Positions 55,282-63,943 of a DNA stretch of 64,000 nt are shown here, in pieces. The position numbers and the translations under genes were made by a program. The DNA lies in the NCBI GenBank assembly GCA_945643635.1, contig CALZFC010000280.1:263501-327500 (forward strand), given 5' to 3'. Origin of the DNA: Allodiplogaster sudhausi (taxonomy: Eukaryota > Nematoda > Chromadorea > Rhabditida > Diplogasteridae). The first letter of the stretch is position 1; every line of letters begins with the position of its first letter. The notes beneath the pieces were generated by a model that made no database searches, had not been told where the DNA came from, and saw only the letters and a program-made list of their open reading frames with translations.

Positions 55282-55887
55282 ATGACTTCTCCCTCTCTGA
55301 CCAATGCTGACATGTCAAACACTGTCCCGAGTCCACAGCAGCCCGCCCCTCATCCGTCGTTACCACAATTGTCCTTTCCTCTTCTAACACTCGCACCCCA
55401 AATCGAAGCACCCCTCTTTCTAATTCAAATCCCAGTGACAATAAATGGCACCGTCCTGCTCGCAATGATTGACACGGGTGCGGCTATCTCTGTTGCCAGC
55501 GCTGAACTAGCACCAATCCTAGGCATTACCGGGCTATGCCCAAGCGACATCCCGTGTGCCACAGGCATTGCAGGGACACCGATCTCCATAGTGGGAAAAT
55601 TGCCGATTCAACTCAGCATTGGCAACATCTCGTCCACACAGGAAATCTATTTCACTAAAGAAAGGTGCGTGCCCACAGAGCCCGATCAGCATAATGTAAT
55701 AATTGGAAATGATATCCTATGTCACCTACCACCATGGTCAATCGATTATGCCAAACATAAATTCTATATTGACGATGCCATCCTACCAATTGTGTCAAGA
55801 TCTCAAGCTGAATATGACCCAACTTTGATAAGCTGCCAATACGATCAAAATGGACTGCCAAATGCGAGCCTAACTCCGAAACCATAA
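55282..55887 (+). CDS. Retropepsin-like aspartic protease of the Ty3-type element
   Basis: The ORF of 201 codons starts at ATG 55282. The catalytic motif DTGA is at 55471-55482 (residue 64 onwards, in LLAMIDTGAAISVA), and the flap/second-lobe motif VIIGNDILCHL lies near residues 135-145, as in Ty3/gypsy proteases. It would process the polyprotein during particle maturation. From 55818 the -1 frame is also open and carries on into pol, overlapping this ORF by 70 bp, so protease and pol are linked by a -1 shift or by a one-base deletion. Confidence 0.8.
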   Translation: MTSPSLTNADMSNTVPSPQQPAPHPSLPQLSFPLLTLAPQIEAPLFLIQIPVTINGTVLLAMIDTGAAISVASAELAPILGITGLCPSDIPCATGIAGTPISIVGKLPIQLSIGNISSTQEIYFTKERCVPTEPDQHNVIIGNDILCHLPPWSIDYAKHKFYIDDAILPIVSRSQAEYDPTLISCQYDQNGLPNASLTPKP

Positions 55888-56139
55888 TTGAATGCTACGC
55901 ACAACCACTGGTAGCCTCTATAATCGCGACGGTACCAGCAATCTTAGAATCCAACCACAATGTTTACATCGCCCCCGCTGTTTTTAAAAGCGATAAAGGC
56001 CGAGTAATCATCAGCAATCCCACCCCGACGCCCATATACATTTATAAGGATCAATCTATAACGTTCGGAACCACAGTGACGGAACATAATGGCGGTGAAC
56101 TTTCTGAGATGGCACACCTAAAAGATATTTACCCAACCT
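55818..56139 (+). pseudogene. Protease-RT linker segment of pol, offset frame
   Basis: An open segment in the frame -1 to the protease, from just after a TGA at 55815 to TAA 56137-56139. It has the character of the stretch between protease and RT in gypsy elements (VYIAPAVFKSDKGRVIISN). It overlaps the RT frame by about 30 bp. Both overlaps lie at AAAA runs, which fits single-base deletions or sequencing errors. Confidence 0.55.
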
Positions 56140-58162
56140 AACACTCCACCTCCAACCCAGTGGAACGATAGATGACCATTCAGAGCCACTGATCGACTTT
56201 GAGATCGATTTTGGTGAGTCTGATCTCGACAGCCAGCAAAAAGAGCAGCTCCGCGCGCTCTTCTTCGAATTTAATGATAGAATTTCTATTGACTCGAAAG
56301 ACCTCGGTTCCTTTGATGACACCCTAGTTCATATCACTACCACAACTGAGGTCCCCAACAGTCGACCTAGAGTTCCAAGAATTCCAGCTAAGTACCAAGC
56401 TGAACTGGACAAACATATCGAAACATTGCTAGACAATGGTCGAATCAGAGAGAGCAACACGCCCTGGGTACATAATCTAGTTCTTGTTAAGAAGCGCGAC
56501 GGCTCTTTAAGAGTATGTGTTGATTTTCGGAGCTTAAACGAAATCACGGCGCAAGACTATTTTCCTCTCCCCCGGATAGAAACCATCTTGGAACAAGTAT
56601 CCAACAACCGATATTACACTACTCTAGATTTATCCAGCGGTTTTCACCAACTTTTAATGGACCCGGATAGCCAAGCTAAATGTGGTTTTTTGACACCCAA
56701 GGGAATTTACGAGTACATCTATATGCCGTTCGGACTCAAAAATGCTGGTGCATATTTTTCCCGTGCCATGGCTAGAATTCTTTCCGGAATGCAAACTAAC
56801 TGTATAGCTTACCTAGATGATATTGTTATATTTAATAATGACTTCGAGTCCCATATTAATAGCCTCCGCGAAGTTTTCTTACGATTTAGATATTACAACA
56901 TTAAAGCATCCGGAAAGAAGCTCACGGAAATTGCCCGATCCAGAATAACGTTCCTCGGGCACGAAGTGTCGTCGGCGTCATATTCCCCTGCTTCTCGGAA
57001 TATAAAGGCAATCCAAGAATTTCCCAGACCAAAAAATGTGAAGCAGGTAAAAGGATTCATTGGAATGGCGAATTTTTTCCGGAAGTTTGTTCGTAACTTT
57101 GCCGGAATCGCCAGCCCCCTCTATGATTTAATGAAAGGCAAAGCAAAATTTGCCTGGCAATCAGAGCAAGAAGAAGCATTTGTTAAAATAAAAGAATTAT
57201 TGTGCAGCAAGCCTTGTCTGGCATTCCCAAGAGATGATGAATTCATCCTCCAAACAGACGGCAGCTTAATAGCAATGGGGGCCGCCCTTCTTCAGGCAAC
57301 GACGCCCGGCTCTAAAGACCTGGCTGCAATAGGTTTTTTCAGTAAGACTCTGTCTCCATCACAAACTAAATGGCCAGCCACTCACGTAGAAATCTTTGCA
57401 ATTGTATCTGCGCTACGGTTCTTTAAGGCCACAATATATGGCACCTTAACTAGAGTGCAAACGGATCACAAGCCCCTTTCATTTCTTCTTAACCATGGCA
57501 ACCATCACGACAATCTAACCCGGTGGATAATTGAGCTACAAAGTTATGACATTAAACTGTATATTAAAGGAAGCACTAATAGAGTTGCCGACTGCCTGTC
57601 CAGAGTTGAAATCCCAACATTAAACTCTGGAAATGATGATATGGAAGACATTATTGAATTCCCGGTGTGTTTAAAATTAACACCTAACCTCGGTGGCAAT
57701 TGCCACTTTCTCATTAACTCTCTCAAACGAATCCAGCAACACGACATGCTAGAAGAACAGCTAGCAGACCCCATATGCTCGGTGGTAATTAAATTATTAT
57801 CTGACGATATCCCACCTCCGGAATTGCAACAAAATCCCATCAAAGAAGCCGTCCTTGATCTTGCAGAAAAGTGCGAAATCAAAAAGAACGGCTGCCTCTA
57901 TATGGTCAAAAATTCGGCAGATGCATCATATAACAAAACTCCATTGGTAGTAGTCCCTAGAAACTTAAGACAGCCCATCTTTATAGCTTTGCATGAAAAC
58001 CATACCACCGGCGGTCATTTCAATTGGCGAAAAACAGCCGCAAAAATAATGAGAAAATATTTTTGGCCAAATCTAAGACAAGAGATATTTTTCAGATGTC
58101 GAAGCTGTGATATATGCCAACGGAAACATTGGCTAATGACTGCAACAGGGAAAGATTATTAA
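56108..58162 (+). CDS. Reverse transcriptase-RNase H-integrase N-terminus, Ty3 type
   Basis: The frame is open from 56108, and the first ATG (56426) lies inside the RT domain, so translation must enter from upstream. RT shows VLVKKRDGSLRVCVDFRSLN, FPLPRIE, DLSSGFHQL, MPFGLKNA and the catalytic YLDD at 56810-56821. RNase H follows with FILQTDGS, HVEIFAIVSALRFF, VQTDHKPL and RVADCLSR. The integrase HHCC zinc-binding domain lies at about 57991-58130 (HENHTTGGHF ... CRSCDICQRKH). The order RT-RH-IN and motif style are those of Ty3/gypsy (Metaviridae). The frame ends at TAA 58160-58162 just after HHCC; the integrase core continues in the -1 frame. A hairpin-family copy lies at 57693. Confidence 0.88.
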   Translation, partial: DGTPKRYLPNLTLHLQPSGTIDDHSEPLIDFEIDFGESDLDSQQKEQLRALFFEFNDRISIDSKDLGSFDDTLVHITTTTEVPNSRPRVPRIPAKYQAELDKHIETLLDNGRIRESNTPWVHNLVLVKKRDGSLRVCVDFRSLNEITAQDYFPLPRIETILEQVSNNRYYTTLDLSSGFHQLLMDPDSQAKCGFLTPKGIYEYIYMPFGLKNAGAYFSRAMARILSGMQTNCIAYLDDIVIFNNDFESHINSLREVFLRFRYYNIKASGKKLTEIARSRITFLGHEVSSASYSPASRNIKAIQEFPRPKNVKQVKGFIGMANFFRKFVRNFAGIASPLYDLMKGKAKFAWQSEQEEAFVKIKELLCSKPCLAFPRDDEFILQTDGSLIAMGAALLQATTPGSKDLAAIGFFSKTLSPSQTKWPATHVEIFAIVSALRFFKATIYGTLTRVQTDHKPLSFLLNHGNHHDNLTRWIIELQSYDIKLYIKGSTNRVADCLSRVEIPTLNSGNDDMEDIIEFPVCLKLTPNLGGNCHFLINSLKRIQQHDMLEEQLADPICSVVIKLLSDDIPPPELQQNPIKEAVLDLAEKCEIKKNGCLYMVKNSADASYNKTPLVVVPRNLRQPIFIALHENHTTGGHFNWRKTAAKIMRKYFWPNLRQEIFFRCRSCDICQRKHWLMTATGKDY

Positions 58163-58797
58163 CTATGCAGGCTCAAGCTATTTTCGATCAAGTCCATGCC
58201 GATTTAACTGGTCCTATCCACACATCCGAAAGCGGAAACAAATATATTTTGGCATTAGTAGATCATTTTTCTAAGTTTTTAGTGACAAGTGTTCTACCGG
58301 ACTGCACTACACTCTCCATAGCAAAAGCCATTATGAACGACTTCGTGCTTAAACACGGTACCATGACTGCTCTAGTCACGGATAATGCGTCATATTGGCA
58401 CAGTGGAGTATTCACAGAATTAGGTAAAATGATGCATATATCCCAGTACTATACCACTCCCTATCACAAAGAAGGTAACGGCCTCTGCGAGCGCATTTTT
58501 GCCACAATACACCCCATGTTAAGGGCGTATACTAATGAAAACCAATTAGACTGGGATCAATTCTTACCTGGAATCACATTCGCATATAATACCACAGTTC
58601 ATGATAGCACCGGAGAAACCCCTTTCTTCTTAATCCACGGTAGAGACCCCATTATGAATATAGATTTACTGTTCAAATATCAAAATGAGCGTCATATCCC
58701 CAGTAATGAAGATGTCTCCAATTATAAAGTTTCCATGATTTCAGCCCTCCATTCCGCATGGAGCATGGCATGCATACAACCACAACATTGCTCGTAG
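58114..58797 (+). pseudogene. Integrase catalytic core, offset frame
   Basis: The DDE core is complete: Asp at 58201 (VHADLTGPI), Asp at 58381 (LVTDNASYW) and Glu at 58489 (EGNGLCERIF). The last two are separated by 35 residues, the classic D,D(35)E. The frame is -1 relative to RT and overlaps it by about 50 bp, so one base is probably missing near the GGGAAA run at 58148. It ends at TAG 58795-58797, where another frame change is needed to reach the C-terminal domain. Confidence 0.8.
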
Positions 58798-59230
58798 CAC
58801 AAAATTTAAAGAGCAAGGTGATAAAACCCACCTAAAGTCTCTAGATGTATCTGTAGGCGACCGGGTATACCTAAAGGATATGGCTCCTAAAGTGGGAATT
58901 TCAAAAAAGCTCACTTTCCCTTGGCTAAGACAATATCGAGTTACAGAGGTGGATAAACCTCACATAATAATAGTAAGTATACATGCACCGCAGTCCGGAA
59001 CCAAAAGGGTCCACATGAATCAAGTAAAGAAATGCTTCACCCCTTCAGGCCCCGCGCTAACTGATCCCTGGCTCCCTAAAGAAGAGGATGAACTCCTCCA
59101 GCATGACGCAGTACCAGAGCAGACCATCGGTTATAATTACAAGACAAAAACCCGCCCGGATGAGGTGACTAAAACAACAGATGTCCCCAAATACAATTTA
59201 CGTAGTAGAAAGCGTCGCGAATCCCTGTAG
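58766..59230 (+). pseudogene. Integrase C-terminal (GPY/F-like) domain, offset frame
   Basis: In the third frame the sequence resumes with HLKSLDVSVGDRVYLKDM and KLTFPWLRQYRVTEV, which resembles the GPY/F module at the end of Ty3-type integrases. It then runs into a basic tail that ends at TAG 59228-59230. It is separated from the core by a +1 offset near 58766. Confidence 0.65.
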
Positions 59231-59461
59231 CAAGAGTACCCCTCCGCCGATCATCAACTGTTTTCTTTTCACTCAACCATACTAATCATCGCGTTTTCCT
59301 CTCCTCTATTATCGGCTTTTCTCTCGTCTCTGCTAGTCCTTTACTTGGTAATTAACACGTACAATATTTGCAATGTAAACAGGATCGCTAAATTAATCAA
59401 AATCGGTACCTGCACGAACAAAACAATAGCATCTATCTTTGCAGGAACTATTGCCGCTCTG
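59231..59461 (+). other. Hydrophobic open stretch without ATG; possible splice acceptor
   Basis: The frame of the integrase tail reopens after its stop and encodes a hydrophobic stretch (LLSAFLSSLLVLYLV), but has no ATG until 59462. CTATCTTTGCAG ending at about 59442 would serve as a splice acceptor for the downstream ORF. Confidence 0.4.
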
Positions 59462-59740
59462 ATGAGTCGACCAGCTACTGCCCCTCCTCCCAACGAAAGA
59501 GACCATCGTCTCTCTAACCTCATTAATGCCGAACTCCAACTCTTGGATGCTGCAATCGAAGGACCACAGCCGACTCGTGAACAAGAAGAGCGAGTCATCC
59601 GAGTACCTTGTCCCTGTGGCCACAACCATTCGCGAATCATGACCGCCCCGTCTCCGAGCAACAACGAAGAAACGGAGCGACCAGATCGCGTTCCTCTCCC
59701 CCTCCCTCATTCAATTCATTCGGCAGGACCCGCATGGTGA
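59462..59740 (+). CDS. Small accessory ORF X of the retroelement, 92 residues
   Basis: Starts ATG 59462 (MSRPATAPPPNERDHRLSNL), continues with a short helix (NAELQLLDAAIEG), a CPCGHNH motif that might bind metal, and a Pro/Ser-rich tail, ending at TGA 59738-59740. No family is recognised. The position after integrase is where retroelements usually carry env or accessory genes. A hairpin-family copy lies inside it (59499). It overlaps ORF Y by seven bases. Confidence 0.5.
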   Translation: MSRPATAPPPNERDHRLSNLINAELQLLDAAIEGPQPTREQEERVIRVPCPCGHNHSRIMTAPSPSNNEETERPDRVPLPLPHSIHSAGPAW

Positions 59741-59943
59741 CGCTGCCGGAATCTGCTTTGACGGACATCACATACACGAACCGACAGCAAATGGACTACA
59801 TCTGGAATTTGGAGGAGGAAATGGACAAACTCAAGCATCGAGTGGGCATTCTCGAGGATGAGCTGTCAAACCACCGTTACGACGAGCACCAGCGACACCG
59901 TAGAGAGGAAATGATCGAGCAGTCCCATCCTATATCCCCATGA
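59734..59943 (+). CDS. Small accessory ORF Y, coiled coil, 69 residues
   Basis: The start ATG lies in ATGGTGA, overlapping the stop of ORF X. The protein begins MVTLPESALTDITYTNRQQM and contains a heptad helix (IWNLEEEMDKLKHRVGILED), so it probably forms a coiled coil. Its frame is also open upstream, so fusion with ORF X by frameshift is an alternative to reinitiation. Ends at TGA 59941-59943. Confidence 0.5.
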   Translation: MVTLPESALTDITYTNRQQMDYIWNLEEEMDKLKHRVGILEDELSNHRYDEHQRHRREEMIEQSHPISP

Positions 59944-60008
59944 AGTGATTCCACAGCTCTGCCCGCCGCCTACATCTTCACGATTTGTCTCACATATCTA
60001 ATGTTGCT

Positions 60009-60014
60009 AATAAA
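60009..60014 (+). terminator. Poly(A) signal after the accessory ORFs
   Basis: AATAAA in CTAATAAAATG, about 65 bp after the stop of ORF Y. It would end the retroelement (or subgenomic) transcript. Confidence 0.55.
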
Positions 60015-60166
60015 ATGTTTTATCTACAACAGCCTCCCGGTGTGAAATAATGGTTTCAAAGTACCATTGATATGCTTCTGCTCACCGAATTTTTTTATCA
60101 GAATCTCACGTAGATATAACCAATTTTCAGTACCTGATTATCACAATCGCACCCGGCAACTGAACC

Positions 60167-60310
60167 ATGCCAAAGAAGAAGTCGTGGACGCGGTCCAAAA
60201 AGACATCCGGCGCCACGAGCAGTACTCCAACCTCGGCGCCCCAGGCAAAGCTTGCAGATGGAGACAATGGTCTCTCTAACAAAATCCAGTCAGCTAAATT
60301 TATACCTTAA
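60167..60310 (+). CDS. Short basic ORF before the helicase, 47 residues
   Basis: ATG 60167 opens a Lys/Ser/Thr-rich ORF (MPKKKSWTRSKKTSGATSS ...) ending TAA 60308-60310. Its start resembles the basic leader ORF at 48573 (MVPKKGRRSGASGG). It contains a hairpin-family copy (60261). It could be a short upstream ORF or first exon. Confidence 0.35.
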   Translation: MPKKKSWTRSKKTSGATSSTPTSAPQAKLADGDNGLSNKIQSAKFIP

Positions 60311-60326
60311 AAAAAAAAAGGGGGAG
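60309..60326 (+). other. Polypurine-tract-like sequence
   Basis: A run of eleven A followed by GGGGGAGA. Two similar tracts lie in the leader (50149-50167 and 50212-50226). Such tracts prime plus-strand DNA synthesis in retroelements and normally sit directly before the 3' LTR. No LTR-like copy of 48.0-48.37 kb follows here. Confidence 0.45.
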
Positions 60327-60435
60327 AACATACAGATATAAAAGAAATTCTAGAGCCGAGCCATCCGACAGCAAGAACGAGGCTCCCGCCCTTCTCTCTG
60401 GAGACGAACGTCTCTTTCTCGCATATCAACTATCA

Positions 60436-63400
60436 ATGGAATCCGATGACGGGACAGACAGCGGAAGCCGGTCTAGCAGTGAATCCGAAGCGCCGAAGTC
60501 AAAAACTCGAAGAACCGAACATCCGGAACGAATCGATGAAGAGCGACGTCATTCTGCGATTCCCTTCGAGATTGTACAGACGCCGACCGTGGAATTTGAA
60601 ATCACGCTAGGCGAACCAACGGAGCTTTTCCCTTCGCAAGACAATTGTCTGCCTTTTTCTCCAATGCAACGACCAGCTTTTCCAACCAACGCGTCCGACC
60701 CGCAACTAACGGAGCCGCCAAGCACACTTGAACGAGCATTCAGCTCTCTATCCCTAGCCGTATCAGAACTCGACGAGGAGCTCGAGCCGCAACCCACACA
60801 GGGAGAACTTCCTGTCGCCACAGCAGCCCAGAGAGGAGTAAAGATCTCCATGGCTGTCCGCAAAATCCTGACACAATGTGGAGTCCCGGAGGTCACCCCG
60901 AGCAACCTTGCACACGATGCGATCGATGACCATTGCTGGGGTCGCCTCGTCTTCCCGGTTGACATCTCTGGATTGCCTGGGCGCACGGAAGACCGCCTCA
61001 CTCCTCAGCTGTTCTACAGGGAGCTCCCAGCGACGGCCTATGCGCAACCAAAGACCATCACGGAGCTCTTTCCACGGTTTCAAAGGCTTCCAGATAACAT
61101 CTCCGCAGACGCGTATCATCATATGTCCCTCCAAGCCGCATGCCGCATTCGCAGACAGGCATCGGAATTCATATCCAACCTCGAAAATGCAATGCAGTTA
61201 CCATACAATGCTAATAAGCTGATCAACCTCCCAGCAGTCCAGGCTCCACCAGCAAACGGCAGGGAGGTTGCTACTTCAGTGGCTCCACTCTCAACCTCTA
61301 AGAAAGATTATCCAGTAATCTACCAGGTCATCGCGCGGCATGAGAAGTCGGGGCTCGTACTGGAGGCCAAGGACTTCCTTCTGATCGCCGAGTTTCCCGA
61401 GCTGCACATCATTAAGCTTGATGCGTGGTCAACTGAGAAGTCGACCGGCACTCGCGGCATCAATATCAATCAGGTCTCGGTCCGTGATCTGGTATACGTC
61501 TACCAGATTCAATTGACTCCAGCAGCGAACTCGCCAGCCAAGTTTTTGGCAACAAGGCAGAAGGCCACCCAGGGAGCTCCGAGCGACGAGAACTCCGTCC
61601 CGTCCACGCTCTTCTGCGCATCCGAATACAGCCTCGTCACTCCTCACCCCGGAACAGAGGAGGTTTTCGGTTATGTCATCAACATCGCCACGAACGCCAG
61701 AGGAATGCCTACCAAGTACTTTCTGATACTTGAGGGTACATACCTCTCTGTCGCAGTAACTCCGCATTTCACTGGTCAACGCGGGAGTCGCCAAAGGGGA
61801 GCTCATCAAAGGACTGGTGCGCAAACGAACGTCCACGGCCACTCGCTTCTCGGCACGCCCTGCCTCCATGGAAGCCTTCGCGATCCTGGCTAACGAAGTT
61901 CGCGCAACATGGCCCTCACTTCTCCGTGAAGGCATGCACCCCATTTCGGTGCGACCACTTCAGGAGAACGAGAAGGCGCTGGTCCAAGATCGTCTGCACG
62001 GCTTCACCAACTTCTCCACAGACGATTTCTCACTCATGGGCCACCTGTTCAATATTGGCTCGGTGGTGACCGCAGCCATGAACGCACAAGGCGAAGACAC
62101 CCTCATTCGGCCTGTCACACTCACCGTTGTTCAGGGAGGCGAATATCTGGTTCATCTAGCGGCTCGGCTGAGAGGCTTCTCGCAACAGCGCGGATGGGCA
62201 CGGAATCGACGGGTGCAAGCACACCTGCCCGGACTGACTTATGGTCAGACAATGCGTGTCCATCAGACGAATCTGGACCCTCATAAGATGTTCCTCGACA
62301 TCGAGATTGTCTCGAACTCATTCACTTCAGCAATCCTTGCCAGAGCAATCAACAATCAACAAACCATCCAGGGTAGTGTACGACTTCTCGAAACGACGGA
62401 CGAGGCTGATCCAGTTCTGCACATTCTCGCAGGACTACCTCTGCTCACCAAGACGAACGACGACCGTGTCAAGCTTCTCTTCAGCACCGTCTACGAACGC
62501 TCCGGAAGCGAAGAGCAAGCGTCAGCACTTCCTCCAGCCACTGATCCAGAAGTGCAGGCCACTCCAGAACTCGTCTCAGTGAATGGACAGTGGATCACTC
62601 TTGATCACGCCATTGCATATTGCGTCTCACCTCGATCCATCGTCATGGTGCAAGCTCCTCCTGGATCAGGCAAAACAATGGTGGCGGCGCTGGCGATCGC
62701 GGAAGCCGTCTATCGAACTGGCGAATTCGTTGTCGCGATAGCGGCCACGAATGCCGCTGTTGCCCAGATCGCCGAACAACTTCTACAGCTGAACAGCTAC
62801 AGCCTGCTTCCAGTGCGCCTCGTCGGCGACCGGGAGGATCACAACACTGACATCGACTCATTCCAACTCATGACCTCTAACATCGACAAATGGGAGTCCG
62901 AGAATACTCCTGGCGACTCGTATATGCAGGCGATCCGCACTGTTGTCGACAGCCGAGAGACGATGTCCAAAATCGCCAATTCGCCAGAAGAACTCGCTCG
63001 GTGCCAGCTAGAGGATCAGCGACTCTACCGCGAGGCTGAAAAGGATTACTCCAACGCCATAGCAGCAGCACAGGCCGCGCTGATCCATCTGAGGCAGCCC
63101 AGGGTCGTCTTGGCCACCGTCGCAACGTTCCTGAACCACGTGAAGAACGGCGGGGCGTTGGACGCCCATCTCAGCAAGCCAGACATCCGCCTGACCGTAC
63201 TCATCGATGAGGCAAGTCAAATCCACGAGCCGACGGTGGCGGCCATCATCACCGAATCTCCAGCTTGGAAGATAAGGTGCGTGGGCGACACCAAACAGCT
63301 GCCCCCCTACAGCCGGGCCCCACAAGGCGACATCGTCAGGGAGTTAGCCGCCCGGAGCGCCGCTGAAGTTCTCATGGACGCGCCGAGAGTGGCCAAGGTC

Positions 63401-63943
63401 CTGCTTGACCATTCATTCCGGTCCCATCCGGCGCTGCTCTCCCTCACCAGCCACGTCTTCTACGAGGACCGGCTACAATCCGGAACGGAAGCGACGGCCC
63501 GAGCCTCGGTCCTTTCCCTAATCTCCTTCCCCAATCCGTCTGAGCCGATGGCGCTCATCTACCACACGGGAGAGGAGCAAAAGGGAGCAAGCAAGTCCTT
63601 CAGAAATAAAGGCGAGGTGGATCTGGTCGAGGAACTCCTCGATGGCCTCTGGGATGCGGGCCTCGAGGTCAATAAGCAGACCACCTATATCGTCTGCATG
63701 TACAGCGACCAGTGCTATGAAGTCCAGCAACGCCTCAGCGAGTATGCGACCATTTGCACGGTCGATACCTGCCAAGGTCGGGAGGCGGAGATAATCATCT
63801 TCCTCTCGACGCGATCGACCAGGCTATCCAACTGCCAGTTCTTCGACGATCCTCGACGATTGAACGTCGCAACGTCAAGGGCCAGATCCGCCATGTTCAT
63901 TCTGGCAAGTCGGGCAGCAACAGCGATGGCACCGAATTGGTAA
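60436..63943 (+). CDS. SF1 helicase, UPF1-like, with one frame break
   Basis: The first ORF (60436-61893) begins MESDDGTDSGSRSSSESE, an acidic/Ser-rich N-terminus, followed by a region of unknown fold. The frame moves by +1 near 61775-61800 and continues to TAA 63943. The second part holds the helicase core: Walker A APPGSGKT (62654-62677), motif Ia IAATNAAVAQIAEQL, Walker B DEAS (63206-63217), motif III VGDTKQLPP, motif IV-like HSFRSHPAL, motif V TVDTCQGREAEIIIF (about 63757) and motif VI RRLNVATSRAR (about 63857). This set is that of the UPF1/ZNFX1-like SF1B RNA/DNA helicases. The single frame break may be real decay, an assembly indel or programmed. Codons are more GC-rich than in the retroelement upstream, so it may be a separate gene or a captured one. 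Confidence 0.8.

Larger units (their letters stand above)
48210..59943 (+). mobile_element. Ty3-type LTR retroelement with gag-env-protease-pol order
   Basis: All modules of a Ty3/gypsy-like element are on the plus strand: promoter and primer site (48.17-48.39 kb), Gag (51559 to about 53440), Env-like region (about 53440-55257), protease (55282-55887), RT and RNase H (56108 to about 57620), integrase (about 57980-59228) and two small ORFs (59462-59943). A poly(A) signal follows at 60009. The Env-like region is in frame with Gag and precedes the protease, whereas it normally follows integrase. The pol region has several frame breaks, so this copy is probably not fully active, though the Gag-Env ORF is intact over 1232 codons. 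The outer boundaries are unknown; start and end here enclose only what can be assigned. Confidence 0.8.
48521..60420 (+). repeat. Dispersed hairpin family (stem 5 bp, tetraloop, CTCTC tail), about 16 copies
   Basis: Copies begin at about 48521, 49008, 49243, 50017, 50109, 51476, 51523, 51607, 51904, 51964, 52030, 52093 (degenerate), 55168, 57693, 59499, 60261 and 60401. The pattern is GAGGC-AATT-GCCTC, then a CTCTCTCA-type pyrimidine tract and often an A-run. Stem variants keep pairing: GAGGC/GCCTC, GAGAC/GTCTC, GTGGC/GCCAC, plus G-U tolerant forms such as GAGGC/GCTTC. The CTCTC tail is always on the same side, so the motif has an orientation. In coding regions it is read in different frames (EAIASL, VAIATLS, GGNCHF). 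Confidence 0.8.

Noticed and set aside
60327..60435. 3' LTR directly after the polypurine tract at 60309
   Set aside because: The sequence after the tract does not match the promoter/LTR region at 48.0-48.37 kb, apart from a generic ATATAAAAG, and runs straight into the helicase ORF.
60549..63325. Minus-strand ORFs across the helicase
   Set aside because: They are shadows; all helicase motifs are in the plus-strand frames.
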